This document shows, piece after piece, positions 38,844 to 50,990 of a DNA stretch of 64,000 bases. Source of the DNA: Pegea sp. RAD2-039. Taxonomy: Eukaryota; Chordata; Thaliacea; Salpida; Salpidae. The DNA is taken from positions 806,001 through 870,000 of the forward strand of contig JAQGEQ010000011.1 in assembly GCA_034620365.1 (NCBI GenBank), written 5' to 3'. Below the pieces are notes generated by a model. That model did no database searches, had not been told where the DNA came from, and was given only the letters and a program-made list of their open reading frames with translations. The position numbers were made by a program, and so were the translations under genes. Numbering within the stretch: the first letter of the stretch is position 1; every line of letters starts with the position of its first letter.

Positions 38844-39716
38844 TGAAGCTTCTAATTAGTTCAGATTATAGAGTAAACAAAAAAATATTTGAAAAGAAAA
38901 CTTTAATCTAAAGAATTTTTAATCAACCTGATTTTCACAATGTCCTATATAAAGAAGAATCAGTTCTTCAAAAAAGCTAATTTGTATTAATTAAAAGTAA
39001 AATTTTGTTCAATGTTGTAAACAAAACCCAATTCCGATTTTATGAAGACTTAAACTATAATAGTTTTTAACAAAAAAGCCTCCTTGAGATTTCCAGGTAC
39101 ATGGAAAAACTCTTTTGATAAAAAAAAAATTGCCGTGAGCAGTTTTATAAGACTAGTCAACTTAAAATATAAAAAATCTTTCTCATTGAATGCTGATTTT
39201 AATGTTTCATTGTCAAGTAATCATCTTATGTTAATTTTCAGCAATTTATGAAAGTCAACAAAATTAAATAATGTCAAATCAATTAATTTAAAGGGAGATA
39301 TGCTTGACGAAGTTAAATTAAGAAAAATATATTTTGGAGTTTTTTTTTAATTTTCAAAACAAATTATAATAAAGATTCACTATGAAAATTATTTCCAAAC
39401 AATATTTATATTTTTATAAACATTTATTATTTCTAACATAATTTACATAAAAATTAATTATATTATCAACTGACTAAGAGAAATTTATTTAGAATTTTAC
39501 TTCTATAACTTGAAGTTAAACTTGAATTAGCTATTCATAAAGTTAGGAAGTTTGTTAGTTGAAAAATGATACAGAAATTAAACAAAACGAGATAGTTGAA
39601 TTAAAATTCATCACTAATCACCTAGAAATGAGGCTAACATTTTATTTAAGTTATTTATTTTAATTCAAATTTAACGTCTACAAATAATTGTTTTAAAAAC
39701 AAATTGTTAAAATAAT
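38844..39716. other. Intergenic stretch upstream of the SLC19 gene
   Basis: AT-rich, and I see no coding or repeat signal. It would hold the promoter of the minus-strand SLC19 gene. Confidence 0.5.
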
Positions 39717-39762
39717 TGTTAGTGAGAGGTGCTCTTTTCAGGCACCTTCGTTTGCATTTATA
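39717..39762 (+). mobile_element. SINE 3'-end fragment
   Basis: TTAGTGAGAGGTGCTCTTTTCAGGCACCTTCGTTTGCATTTATAT-like sequence matches the 3' end of the local SINE. It directly abuts the first copy of the 240-bp direct repeat. Confidence 0.65.
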
Positions 39763-40013
39763 TAAATAAATAAACACGTGACTTTGCATGGATACTATAG
39801 CCTAATATGGAGAAATAAAAAAAAAATTGTGCAGCAAAAAGTTTTAAGCTGTAAAAAAACCTATTAAAACCTTATTTAGTTATTCCTACTGAGTTGTAGC
39901 GAGAAAAATTATAAATGAGTATAAGAAAATGATGTTTTAATTTAAACTAGCTGCAAAAACTATTATCGCTGTCGTATAAACAGCAATTAATTTGATTAGT
40001 GGATCTTCCCAGG
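39763..40013. repeat. Direct repeat copy 1 (about 245 bp)
   Basis: The sequence from the ATAAATAAATAAA run through GTGACTTTGCATGGATACTATAG to GTGGATCTTCCCAG recurs at 40260-40512 with few differences. I see no coding capacity. The run at the left edge is shared with the SINE tail, suggesting the unit may be part of an element mobilised with it. Confidence 0.85.
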
Positions 40014-40259
40014 TAATTAAGGTAATCAATAATCATTAGAATTAATCAAAATAATTAGCTAAGAAAGTAAATCTGAAACTTATGAAAAAACTAAATGCTT
40101 GATTAGGTTAGTGGCTACCATTTTTAAATGATTTATAATTAATTCACTTTGCTCTTAACATCATCACTTATAGCACATCCAGCGTGGCTGTTCTCGGCCG
40201 ATACAGGCCTTATTATTATCACTGTTATTAAGTACTTAGAGAAGTTAGTCACTCTATTA

Positions 40260-40512
40260 AATAAATAAATAAAACAGGTGACTTTGCATAGATACTATAG
40301 CCTAATATGGAGAAGTAAAAAAATTGTGCAGCAAAAAGTTTTAAGCTGTAAAAAACTTATTAAAACCTAATTTAGTTATTCCTACTGAGTTGTAGTGAGA
40401 AAAATTAGAAATAAGTATAAGAAAATGATGTTTTAATTTAAACTAACTGCAAAAACTATTATCGCTGTCGTATAAACAGCAATTAATTTGATTAGTGGAT
40501 CTTCCCAGTAAC
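40260..40512. repeat. Direct repeat copy 2 (about 245 bp)
   Basis: Second copy of the unit at 39763-40013, in the same orientation and about 500 bp away, differing by a handful of substitutions and small indels in A runs. The intervening 250 bp is unrelated and slightly less AT-rich near 40180-40210. Confidence 0.85.
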
Positions 40513-40794
40513 TAGCAGTTGCATTTTTTCTAGTTTATAGATTTTATTTGATCGAAATTTTGAGTTGAATTTATTTGTAAAAATATTCCAAGATTTGATT
40601 GATGAAAGGGTGAGATACTTTACAAATTCTGTCAATTCAATAATAAAAAAATTGATCTTTTTTTAACAGACCAATATTTTTCTATATGGAAAAATTGGTC
40701 GCAGTAATAATATGGTAAAGTCCACCTCATCTTCATCTATTTAATATTCTACATCAATGATCAGATAATAAAGAAAATTTTCATTATTTCATCT

Positions 40795-43700
40795 CTAGTT
40801 TGACATGAATATCTCCAACAATAAAGGTGATTGACTAAAAGAGGTTCCGAATGAAAAGCAATTAGATCCTCCTCCTAATACTAAGATTGAGATCTTCCAG
40901 CCTTCGGAGCACTCTTCTATCTTTCTGATGCAACTAGTATGTCCGTGAAAATGAAGAGGTAATTCTAGATGACTAGATGAGAAAGGCAATCTTCTAATCC
41001 AAGACATGGTCTCTAAGTTGATGATGGATACATCAGAAATAGGCTGAGTAATCAAGCAGACTCCTCCAACTAGAAAGAGATGATTTTTGATAATGTGGGA
41101 GGTGTGAGAGTAGCGCAAAGGAAGATTGGCAATTTGTAATCTGAAAAAGATCATTAGGAGTTGATGAGGAAGTTGAAGGTGTAACTCACTGTTTGACTCC
41201 CCACGTGTTTACATCAATGAAAATTAGTTTGCATCCATGATCAAGATCACAATCTTCTTCATATCCCAAACCTCCAGAAATCACTATCTTCTTTTTGGAG
41301 GAAAGATCCCAGGAAGAGCATGCATGAGAATGAATTGGAGGAAGATCGGATAAGATTGTCTTCCATGAAAATGTATTCAAATTCAACACAGCAACATCCG
41401 TAAAGACCTTTTGGAGGTCTCTGCCTCCGACAACAATCATCAAATCATCAACAACTACTGTTGTGTGTCTGTAACGAGCTTCTGGAACCGTCCCAGATGT
41501 AGAAACCTTATCCCAGCTCTTATGATCAATTGAGAATCTTAAGAGTTGATTGGATGACTTCATGGGAGAACTTCTGCCTCCAAAAAGTAATAAATAATCA
41601 ACAGAGCCATCTCGTGGTAGAGAAACTATAGTGGAGTGAAGACCGTGATCTATAGACGTGTTCAAGTTCTTCTGATCTGCATCATTTAGGATCAGAAGCT
41701 CCCTGATGCGAGTGTGGAAGTTTTTCCTAGTTGTATCAACGTTGTATGATACTCCAAAGCCTCCAAACACGAAAATTGGACTCTGAAATGATTTAAAGAG
41801 AAGATTAGACGAGATAAGAACAAGAATTTGTTTGAACCCTAGAAGTGACATCAGCACCATAAGTCGAGGAGGTTTAAGGAGGTTTTAACGTTATCAGAAG
41901 ATTTGAATATTTTTGTTTAACTTTTATCTTGTCAAATTGTATATCAAAAATTAAATAAGATTCATTAATTTGTTTTTCAAGAAGACTTAAACACATTTGT
42001 AGCGGAAGATGTCTTTGCTTAATTTTTTCTTTTTGGTTTATTATTCAGAAAGTTTTCAACTAAAATCTCATTCTAGTCGAAGAGCTTTTACAGACCGATG
42101 TACTAATCCAACTCAACTAGTTTTTCGCTAATTATCTGCTTTAAGTTATTTGGAATGAAAATCAAGATAATTGACAAACAACTAAAAAGAAAATTGACTG
42201 AAAAGTTTTGATCTTAGTAAGATAGTTGCGACATTTTTGTCGAATTAACTCTTCAAAGAGAAATTAGCTTACCTGATGAAGATTTGGCTGAAGAAGACAA
42301 CTTGTATGTCCATAAACTGACAGCTGGTAATCAAATGGTTTCAATATAGTCATACTCATATCAGCAGCTGGCCATTTACTCGAGATGTCTATGAAATTGT
42401 ATAAATGATGAGTTATAAATCGATGATCTTACCATAAACTTGATAATCCTTAGTTGGAAGTAGAGATTTAATGAGTCTTTGAAGATAGATATCTTGCGAA
42501 TTTGTGCTACAGAGAATAAAGTAGTGAGTACACATTCGATGCCATCCTTCAAACTCGTCAAAAGCTTCTAATTCGCTGATTCGCGTTTTTTCGTCACGCG
42601 AACAGTGAAGGCAATAAAAGGTCAAAAGGTCACACGCATTGACTGTTTGAAATCCTAGTATTTGATGCCTTGATATTTGATCTTTTAAAGTGGGATATTC
42701 GTCAATAGTTAATAAAGGACTGCTTATTTCATTAAAATGCCTGAAAAATTTTTTTTGAAAAATTATAAATTTGGTGATTTTTTTTGAGGGCATTTTTAGT
42801 TTTACTTTTTCATAACAATTCCAAACTCGTCATCTGGAATGATTTGTTCAAACTGACAAATAAAAGCATTTGAAAAATTGTATGAAATCCATTTTAAAAC
42901 TCGATTTGATTGTCCATGAGTTAAGTACTACAAAAAAATTAAAATAAGAATCAAAAGTACATTATTCAATTGACATTTAGTTATAAACAAAAACTTAACT
43001 GTTAATACAACTTCAGAAAGAAATAAGGTTGGTAAGTTCAAGTCTAAATCATGTTTTTTCAACATTGAAAGCAAATCTGAATCAATCTTTCTAAGATCAC
43101 ACCCTATCGCAACATAACTTCCATCATACTCTCTGAAAAATGACAAAATTTAAACTTTTTAGAAAACTATATTTTCATGTTCTTGGATCTCAATCTTATT
43201 TTTTAAACTTAATTTTCAATTTACTTATATCATTTTGAAACACTTACTTATAGATAGAACAATCATCTTCTTCTAAATATTTTCCAGAAGTAAACAAACT
43301 AGCTTGATTGGCTAAATCCACTTTTTGTCTCATAACCTTCGGAAAGTCTAACTCAAAATATCTTAAATTTTTCGAATAATTTTCTTTAACAGTATTAGTT
43401 AACCAGAAATAAGTTGTACCAAATCCAGCTCCAAGAGAAACAATTTGTTTAGGTTTGTTTTCATCCATACCTTTTTTGAAACTTAATTATAAATTTTGCA
43501 AATCAATTAAATCTTTTACCTTGTAACCAATTTGTGAGAACAGATCTAACAGCTCTAGCTCGTAAATAGTAAGATCTGTTAATTAATGGGCTTCTTCGTT
43601 TTTCTTTTATAACAAAATGTTTTACAAATTCATCTGAAATATATTTCAGTTTTGCCATGGAGCATTTACTGACAATGCTGTTGTTATTCGTTCCTTGCAC

Positions 43701-43934
43701 CTAAATAGAAAATAACAAGAAATCTTAACAAAGTTATTTGCAATAATAAATATTTTTTAATCAAATCAAAATTATTTTGTTAGCAAAGAATTTTAAAGCA
43801 TAAACTAATTTATAATCAATATATTTGTCAATACATTCTCATGTCTTAGCTATGTGAGCTTTACATTTTTCAACTATTCATCAAATTTGAGTGAAAAATA
43901 CACTTACTCGTTTTGTGTTAGATGAAGATGACAT
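40795..43934 (-). CDS. LCMT2: tRNA wybutosine-synthesising protein 4 (LCMT2/TYW4)
   Basis: Nine minus-strand exons: 43908-43934, 43520-43700, 43248-43470, 43000-43132, 42806-42927, 42433-42740, 42273-42388, 41190-41782 and 40795-41140. They close exactly in frame to 682 residues, the usual length of animal LCMT2. The enzyme methylates and methoxycarbonylates the wybutosine precursor at position 37 of tRNA-Phe using S-adenosylmethionine. The N-terminal half is a leucine carboxyl methyltransferase-type domain: N-R-S-Y-Y-L-R-A-R-A-V-R, S-L-G-A-G-F-G-T-T-Y-F (SAM binding), E-L-D-F-P-K-V, P-T-L-F-L-S-E-V-V-L-T-Y-L and F-D-E-F-E-G-W-H-x-x-C-T-H-Y-F-I-L. The C-terminal half is a kelch beta-propeller: F-V-F-G-G-F-G, L-L-F-G-G-R-S, R-Y-R-H-T-T-V-V, G-G-R-D, then H-S-H-type blades and the final G-G-G-S-N-C-F-S-F-G-T. 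That last motif separates TYW4 from the shorter LCMT1. The minus-strand SLC19 gene lies downstream. Confidence 0.97.
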
Positions 43935-45417
43935 TATAATGACTTATGATAAAAATATACCATTCAAATTAAAAATCCAATCTATAAAACAAATACAAAT
44001 AAATAAAATTTAAACTTATAGTATTAATCAACAGCTTCTGATAATGCAACAAAAAGTTATTATATATAATCATTATTAGTAATTCAAAATTACAGATTAG
44101 AAATAATATAAAACATTCCTTAAGTTTATATATTTATCTGAGTTTACTATTTAACGTTATCTAGTTTCTTTATACTTTAACTTAATAAAGTTACAAAAAG
44201 AAGTGATTAAATAATATTGTAGCGATTCTTAATTATAAGCGTGGAAAACGAAACTTGAAATTTATAAACTGGGGAAGCCCCATACTCATCATAAACAAAA
44301 AGTTGTTTTGAATTTTTTGCTTCTGTATCTTATTTACAAGCAGATGTTGAAACTAGTCAATTTAATTAATCCATTTAATGGTTATATAGTAGTAATAAAT
44401 ACAAAACTACAAATGTTATTAAATAATTTTGCTTGTTTTGCATTACTCAAGTATATATTATAATATCATAGATGGTGCTGCGCACTGCTAGCAGAAGGTA
44501 AGACCTAAAAATTGTTAAAGGCAAAGCACAAAATTTCTCAATAAGGTTACTCTATTACCTCTTGATATATGGGTAGAAGTACTAAATTAAGTTAATTAGC
44601 CTTAGAAATAGTAATGAAGCAAGATAAAAGCAAGAATGTTTTTGCTTTGATGATTTTTTTTCTGCTGAGCTTCATAAAGCCAAGCAGAAGGTGGAAAGAA
44701 GCTAAAAGAAGGAAGTTCCTTTCTGCCTGTGAACGACTTTGGTTATAGTTGAGAGTAAAGCGGGCTTAAAAGCCCCACTCCTTAGATCTGCTGTTTGGTG
44801 ACCTGGTCCAGTAATTTAGGATAATGACATCTAGTTCAACAATGCAGAGACACTGTTCACCCATGGCTTGGTTTAATACAATAGAATTTAAACAAATAGT
44901 TAATTAAAATATGAAACGTTGTTCAAAGTTATACTTTGTAATTTTTTCACATTAAAAACTTTCTCCAAGATACTTGGTTGTTTTTATTTATTATTAGTTT
45001 TTATTATAGTTCATCAAAAATCTTAAAATTGAAAATAATAACGTCAAACGCTCCATAAAATGAGTTTTAAATTGGTAACTTTATTTGCAGTTATCTTTCA
45101 TTCATCGTTTTTTAATCTTAAAAGCTAGTCATTAAAGTTAAACTTTTTATTGGCGAAACCTGAATAAGCTAGTTAATTTTACTTTTTAATGTTGGAGAAA
45201 GACAAAAATTATTATTCTATATGAGTTGACTAATATTTAGTTATGAATTAATGTTCTTTTATCCAAGTTGTATTTTAGAGAAGAGATTGAGATCTAGTTT
45301 TTTCGGTTTTCTACAACTGAATCTACCATGCAATATGAATTTCAAAAATATAAACTTGTTAAAGCTTGACATTGTATTAAGAGCTACAAGGTCTGTCCAT
45401 TTTAAAGTAAACTTTTC
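43935..45417. other. Intergenic stretch
   Basis: No gene is supportable here. 44480-44880 is less AT-rich (with a GAAGGTGGAAAGAAGCTAAAAG-like purine stretch) but I cannot place it in any family. The frame at 45251-45478 runs into the SINE and is not a gene. Confidence 0.5.
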
Positions 45418-45620
45418 AGTAAATATAATTTATTTATTTTATATATTTATATATATAAATGCGAAGGAGGGTGCCTAAAGAGAGCACATCTCACTAACAC
45501 ACATTCTCACGAGTTTTTTATGGTTTTTCTCAGGAGTTTTATATGTCTCCACCTGGGGTCGAACCCGGTACTTCCTAGCTAGAAGGTAGGTGTAGTAACC
45601 GCTTCGCCACTAAGCAGGAC
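45418..45620 (-). mobile_element. Full-length tRNA-derived SINE
   Basis: Read on the minus strand from 45620, the element begins with a tRNA-like head: an A-box-like TAGTGGCGAAGCGG and a B box GGGTTCGACCC about 40 nt later. Between them a CTTC/GAAG stem closes a loop containing GCT. The head does not fold as a clean tRNA (acceptor and T stems mismatched), so I do not call a tRNA gene. A body follows (AAACTCCTGAGAAAAACC ... TGTGTTAGTGAGA), then the hairpin-like GTGCTCTCTTTAGGCACCC, CTCCTTCGC and an AT-rich tail of TA/TAAA repeats. The 3' half recurs at 8942, 34208 and 39717, which shows it is dispersed. Pol III would transcribe such an element and a LINE partner would mobilise it. Confidence 0.8.
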
Positions 45621-46015
45621 AATTTCTTAACAATTATACAAAAAGTTTTAAATCTTCAAAAATATATTGTTTCTAAATTATTTCTGATTATGTATCTCTA
45701 CAAGTATTAGGAACCTTAGTTTTGGTTAAATCTTATTGTTCTGATTTCTACAAATAAATTATTATCAAAATAATTTTAAATAAAAGATCAATGTAAAAAG
45801 TATTTGAAGGCCGAAGTTTATTTTGAAATATAACACTTTATTTAAAAATTAATTTTAGAAAATCACAAAACATATTTAAATTTATTATTAGCTGCAAGAA
45901 ACTGGTTGATGTTATATAAAATCAAAAAAATATTACAATTGCGAATAGTGAAGTATTAAGAATCAAGAAAGTAGTAAAACCAAAACATAACAAATGACGT
46001 TTTGGTAAAATTTGA

Positions 46016-48674
46016 TTAGAAAAATAGCTTTTGGAATATGGCCATTTTATCCACAGCCAAATTCTGTCTCACAGTCAATGAGGATTTTAATTCCAGATGC
46101 AATTGATTACCTGTCAAGACATTAAATTTTGGCCAATCCACATCGACTGGTTGACCAATATTAGGGTTTCTGAAATGAAAAATACTTAATTTTCATAAGA
46201 CATCCGAATTAAATCGATTCTGACCCAAAAGCAGCAAAGTTTGTGAAGTATTTCATGACCTGAAGACTTAGTTCAATCTCCTCATCAGTAAAATATGCTC
46301 CTTCATGATTAAGCTCTCCTTTTATAAATGGAGTACCCCATACAAAATGTAGATCATCACAATGATCACAAGAAACAAAGTCTGGTTTATTTGTGATAGT
46401 CGGCCCATTGAGTAATGAGTGGTTTAAATCTGGTCTTTGTTTCATCTGGTAAACGTAAATTGGTTGGCTGTTGGCTGCAAAGATAGAAAAAGCTTTTTTT
46501 AAGTTTTTTTCCAAACTATCACTTACCTGAATGAGCACGAGAAGCACTTACAGTTGGAATAACAAAAACTATATCTGATAGAAAATCCGTCAACATTTTA
46601 ATATATTTAAACGGTGGCTTAGTATTTTCATCCAAGTAGGATTTTTTTATCATTGCATAAGTTTCTTCAATATTCATCCCCTTAAAATAATTGAACAATT
46701 TTCTATTCGACTTGTTACAAACTTTTGATTATTTTTTTTATTTTTGTATTAGATACAAGCTACTATTTAAGCGTTGTTTCTAAAATTTATGAATTGTAGA
46801 ATAGATAGGTAAGAAAGAAAATAAGATTTGTTTAAAACATTCTGAATAACTTTCTTCACTTGCTTTATTATAAAACTTTATGAAATTCATTTTGAAACAA
46901 CTTTAACATAATAAATTAATAATTTGCTAATTATTTTACTAAGACTTTAGTCAGCAGCTCAAAATACAGGTTCAAATGATACAACTATTTTTAAGTTTAA
47001 ATAAAAAATAATTAAGTAAAAGCATCTTACAGGGTACTTAGCAGTAAACAGTTGAGTAAAAACTCTTTTGACACTTTCTTCATTTGGTCCTTTAGAAAAG
47101 TCTGTGAACATCGGTTCGGAAAGAAGATAGCCTGCTTCACTATCAGTACATCCAATTATCATAGGAATTTTCATATAGCTTCCTGCCTCTAATAAAGCAG
47201 ATGGGTGTTTTGGTATCACATGACCATCTACAATTGGCATAAAAGATACCCCCTGAGTAACAAAATATCGTATAAAATTTTGCTTGAACAAAATCTAAAA
47301 GTTTAATAAAAATAAATAAGCTATTTTAACATTTCTTTAAGACTGCTGATAATAACTCACATTTCCTATGCTTGAACTGAATGTTTTTTTGAATTCTTCT
47401 AAAGGCAAATCTTGTAATGATTTCAATAGATCATCTTCATTATTTTGTGAAAGCCTGTCTAAAACTTTTAGAAAGTCTTTTTTGGTTTTTTCTGGCTCTT
47501 CATCAATAAAAACTGCATAAAAAAGATTACAACAATAGTATTCATCAAAATGTCTCTAACTGCTAATAAGTTAAACTTTGCTATAATTAATTTACTCTTC
47601 GCTGTTGACATTATCTTATTTCAGGGCCGATAACATACATGGAGATAAGCAAACTCCACTTTGGAGGATAGCTTTATGAAATAGGCCAGCTGATAAAGGT
47701 GAAAACATCAATAAATGAACCATTCCTGATCCTGAACTTTCTCCAAATAAACAAACATTTCTAGGATTTCCACCAAACTCACTAATTTCTTCTTTCACCC
47801 ATCTACCACAAAACTTACTGAAGTTACTTAGTTATATTACAAATTTACCTCAATCCCAACTGAACGTCTAGTAGACCGTTATTTCCTGGACAACTAGGAC
47901 CTAGATGCATAAACCCTAACACGTTGACACGAAAGTTTATCACTACAACTACAACATTGTTGATTCCGGCCAGGGCAGTACCATCAACGCGTCCACAAAT
48001 ATTTCTTTGATAGCTTCCACCAGTCAACCAAACCATCACCTGCACGATGTATTCCAATTTTGTGAAATTACATTAGACGTAAACATTTACAGGTAGATCT
48101 GCTCCTTTCTTACAAGTTGGAGTGAAGACACTCAGCCGTAAGCAATCTTCAGTGGAGTCACTTATGATATGTTTGAGAGAATTTTTATAAGGAAAGACTT
48201 TATCATGCCTGATTGTTGCTTGAATATCTTGAGGGCAATTACTTAGTGTTTTTGAAGCGTCAAAAATATCTTTCCATTTTCCTACGCTTTAAATCATAAT
48301 TGAAATTATTTACAAATACCTTAAATAATGTAAAGCAGTCACAGAATAATTATTTAATTACTGAAATTATTTCTACTATTATTTCAGTTTTAAAAATTAA
48401 AAGATTAATAAAAAATCAATGAAAGACTGCTAGATCTAGCGTAGTTTTATTCCATTTTGCTAATATTTGACTACAAACAAGTATTTGAAACTTTATTTAA
48501 GTTATTAGCAAATATTCACCTTTCAGGAGGTTTAAACCGACGCTCGCAAGTTGGAGGCTTTCCATATGGTATTGACAGGAAATTGAAAACTTCTTTAGAA
48601 GTTTCGAGGTTTGATTTAGAAACAATCCCTTTAACCAAACCCTTTGTAGTTTTTACAATAGGACGATGATTCAT
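46016..48674 (-). CDS. Carboxylesterase (type-B, CES-like)
   Basis: Nine minus-strand exons: 48520-48674, 48091-48286, 47849-48039, 47639-47802, 47361-47512, 47031-47294, 46527-46680, 46225-46474 and 46016-46169. They join to 559 residues, the normal length of an alpha/beta-hydrolase carboxylesterase that cleaves esters and amides. Landmarks in order: [11 protein letters not shown] near the N-terminus; [11 protein letters not shown]; the nucleophile elbow F-G-E-S-S-G-S-G (catalytic Ser); G-C-T-D-S-E-A-G with the catalytic acid; and [14 protein letters not shown] with the catalytic His, then N-F-A-A-F-G-N-P-N. The triad is therefore complete. The oxyanion-hole loop reads W-L-T-G-G-S-Y instead of the common W-x-H-G-G-G, an unusual change. 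There is no signal peptide at this start, so it looks cytosolic, although a missed 5' exon is possible. The first-intron acceptor (after TTTAAAG) is the least certain junction. Confidence 0.9.
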
Positions 48675-49369
48675 TTTATATGAGCAGTTGTAAACTAAAA
48701 ATGTTCTGCTAACATACACACTGATTTCAATTTAAACTAGTAATTGATTGTCAGGTTTTAATTATATGTGATATTCCTTTTTTCTATTTTTGTCGAAGTG
48801 AAAAATTCGACCGAAAGTTGAACTTTTAAGTAAAATGTTGAACATATTCTGATGTTTCTGACGAAACTATGCTCCCAAGACTTGGTTAAGTTTTTACTTT
48901 TAAGGTTTTCCTTCAGCTATTAACTAAAAGTTTAAAATATCAAATTAAGCTTGCTAGAACTATCGAAAAAATACTTTAAACTAGTTTTTCATTCATTATA
49001 TTAAAATTTTACAAAATGTATAGTTTGTGAAAAAAAAAGTAGTTAATTATTAATTGCACATTTCTCTGCTTGATAAAATTTTGGTACAATATATAAAACA
49101 AAATGATATACTAAATAGTATTTATAAGAATTATGATGGTATAAAAACAGAACACGATAAAAAACCAGACAAGAACTATATTGTTGTTACCATAGTTTAT
49201 TTAGTATACTAAAACATAAAAAATAGATCAACTATCTAAACCGAAAGCAGAGCATTTATGTGTCTAAATAGTTCGTTGGAGTTAAAGAAACCAATTACCA
49301 GCTTTCTAAACAAGTATATGTCAAATGGAATGATAAAAATAAATTAAATTCAGTTGTTGATGTGCAACT
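48675..49369. other. Intergenic stretch
   Basis: AT-rich upstream region of the carboxylesterase gene. No coding signal is seen. Confidence 0.5.
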
Positions 49370-50990
49370 TTAGACGTGAACGAATACTTTGAGAGTTGCA
49401 AAACTTATGTAGAAGTTAAAGCGACGCTAGACGCTAGAAAGCCATATGTAAAGAAACCAAATCAAATTTTGCATGTCATTTGCTACAAATTAAAAAAAAC
49501 AAAAGCAGAAACCATGTCCATTCCTAGAAGACTTTTGAAACACTTTGGTACTCCTAGTCAAGGACTGTAAGTTTAAGAATATCACGGTAGTATAACACAA
49601 AGATGGTATAATCAGGAATTTCTTTATAGATGGATTATCCTTATCAGAGGTAAGGCAACGGTTGTTAAAGCAGAAAACTTTAATATTAGAAGAAGTCTTT
49701 AACCGGGCGGTGACACTTGAGGATTCCCGGCGGAACAACCAATCGTTCTGTGTGGCAGATCGGTAGAAGCTGCAAGAAAAGCAATAAATTCAACGAAGTT
49801 AATGATTGAAGACCAAGCCAACAGTATCAGACATGAACAGAGTTTGTTTAAAGTGTGGAAAACCTCATGATTTAAAAAAGATCGAGCTAAGTCAAGTAAG
49901 TGTTTTAAATGAGAGAAAAGCATTATAAACGGGCGTGCCATCTTCAGAGAAGGTTTTTTAAACAATATTTATGTATAAAAAAGTTGAGAGAACTGTAATG
50001 ACTATCTAAGTACCTGAAGTACTGGGCATACTCGATTTTTAAAGAAATTAACCATGTCAATGTCTTTATAGAGGGTAATATTAAAGCCACTTATTTTTAC
50101 CGGATCTTAGAGTCGTCTAATGTTTGGAAAAAAAATATTTTTTTAAGAGTTAACCTCTAACTGCTGAAGAAGCAGTACAGAAGTATAATGATAATTATTA
50201 TTAAGGGCCTTTTTGTTTAAGCATTGATGGAAAGGGATTTTCTTTAAAGCTATGATGAAGTGGTGTTTGAAGTAGGCCCATAAGAGGTAAGAGTAGTAGA
50301 TGCTAACCACGTTTGCTTAAGTGGCTAAAGCTAATGTCGGTATATCCTTGCTGTTTGTAAACCTAAGACCTGACTGAAGGCATGTAGCCACCAAATCAAG
50401 GTGATGAATGGAAAGTACCAAGCCTACATTCGAGAAATCGTCAAATAAATGAAAAAAGCTGGTGCAGTGAGGCTCAGCAATAGTCGATGAAGAGCTCAAT
50501 GTTTAGTTGGAAAAAATGGTCACTGACAAAAATTTCAAACGATTAACCTCTTTACAGAAAGGGATGTTTTTTCGATAGCATTAATTAAAACTTAGGAACT
50601 GAGCTGGCTAAATATAAGTTTTTTGCTTCTTATGACTTAAAACAAACTTGCAACAAATAACTAAACTCGAAAGGGGCAAGAATTTTGCTGTTGCTAAAAG
50701 TGATGGTGAGCTACTAGAAATTAATATAATTTTATTTAGAGTTACAAGCGCAGGTCTAGTAATTCAAAGAATAATGGTGAAAATAGTAAATAATATGAGT
50801 AAAAATATATTGCTATATTTTGACAATTAGATGAACCATTAGATTGAACAAATACATTCTGAAAAACTTTTAATGTCCGCCGGAGACAAAAAGATCTATA
50901 AACAAACCTTTTTAAGATTTCATTTTTAGCAAAAGTTAATCTACCTATATCCAGGAGCATCTTTTTGATTTGCAGAATGTAATAAGGCAG
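49370..50990 (+). mobile_element. Decayed Ty3/Gypsy-type LTR retrotransposon (gag and RT remnants)
   Basis: Plus-strand fragments in several frames follow the order of a Gypsy element. A gag region (49370-49790) leads to paired zinc knuckles (about 49845-49935): C-L-K-C-G-K-P-H-D followed by D-R-A-K-S-S-K-C-F-K, with one knuckle cysteine codon turned into TGA. Reverse transcriptase pieces follow: M-K-K-A-G-A-V-R-L-S-N-S (about 50450-50490), then D-G-E-L-L-E-I-N-I-I-L-F-R-V-T-S-A (50700-50750), then I-M-V-K-I-V-N-N-M and L-L-Y-F-D-N where the catalytic YxDD box should be (50770-50830), and K-x-x-x-x-Y-L-Y-P near 50930. Stops and frameshifts interrupt everything, and protease, RNase H, integrase and LTRs are not seen. 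It is inactive. Confidence 0.75.

Noticed and set aside
45540-45620. Possible tRNA gene on the minus strand
   Set aside because: A and B box-like motifs are present, but acceptor and T-arm stems do not pair well and the loop base before the putative anticodon is not T. The sequence continues into a repeated body, so it is a SINE head.
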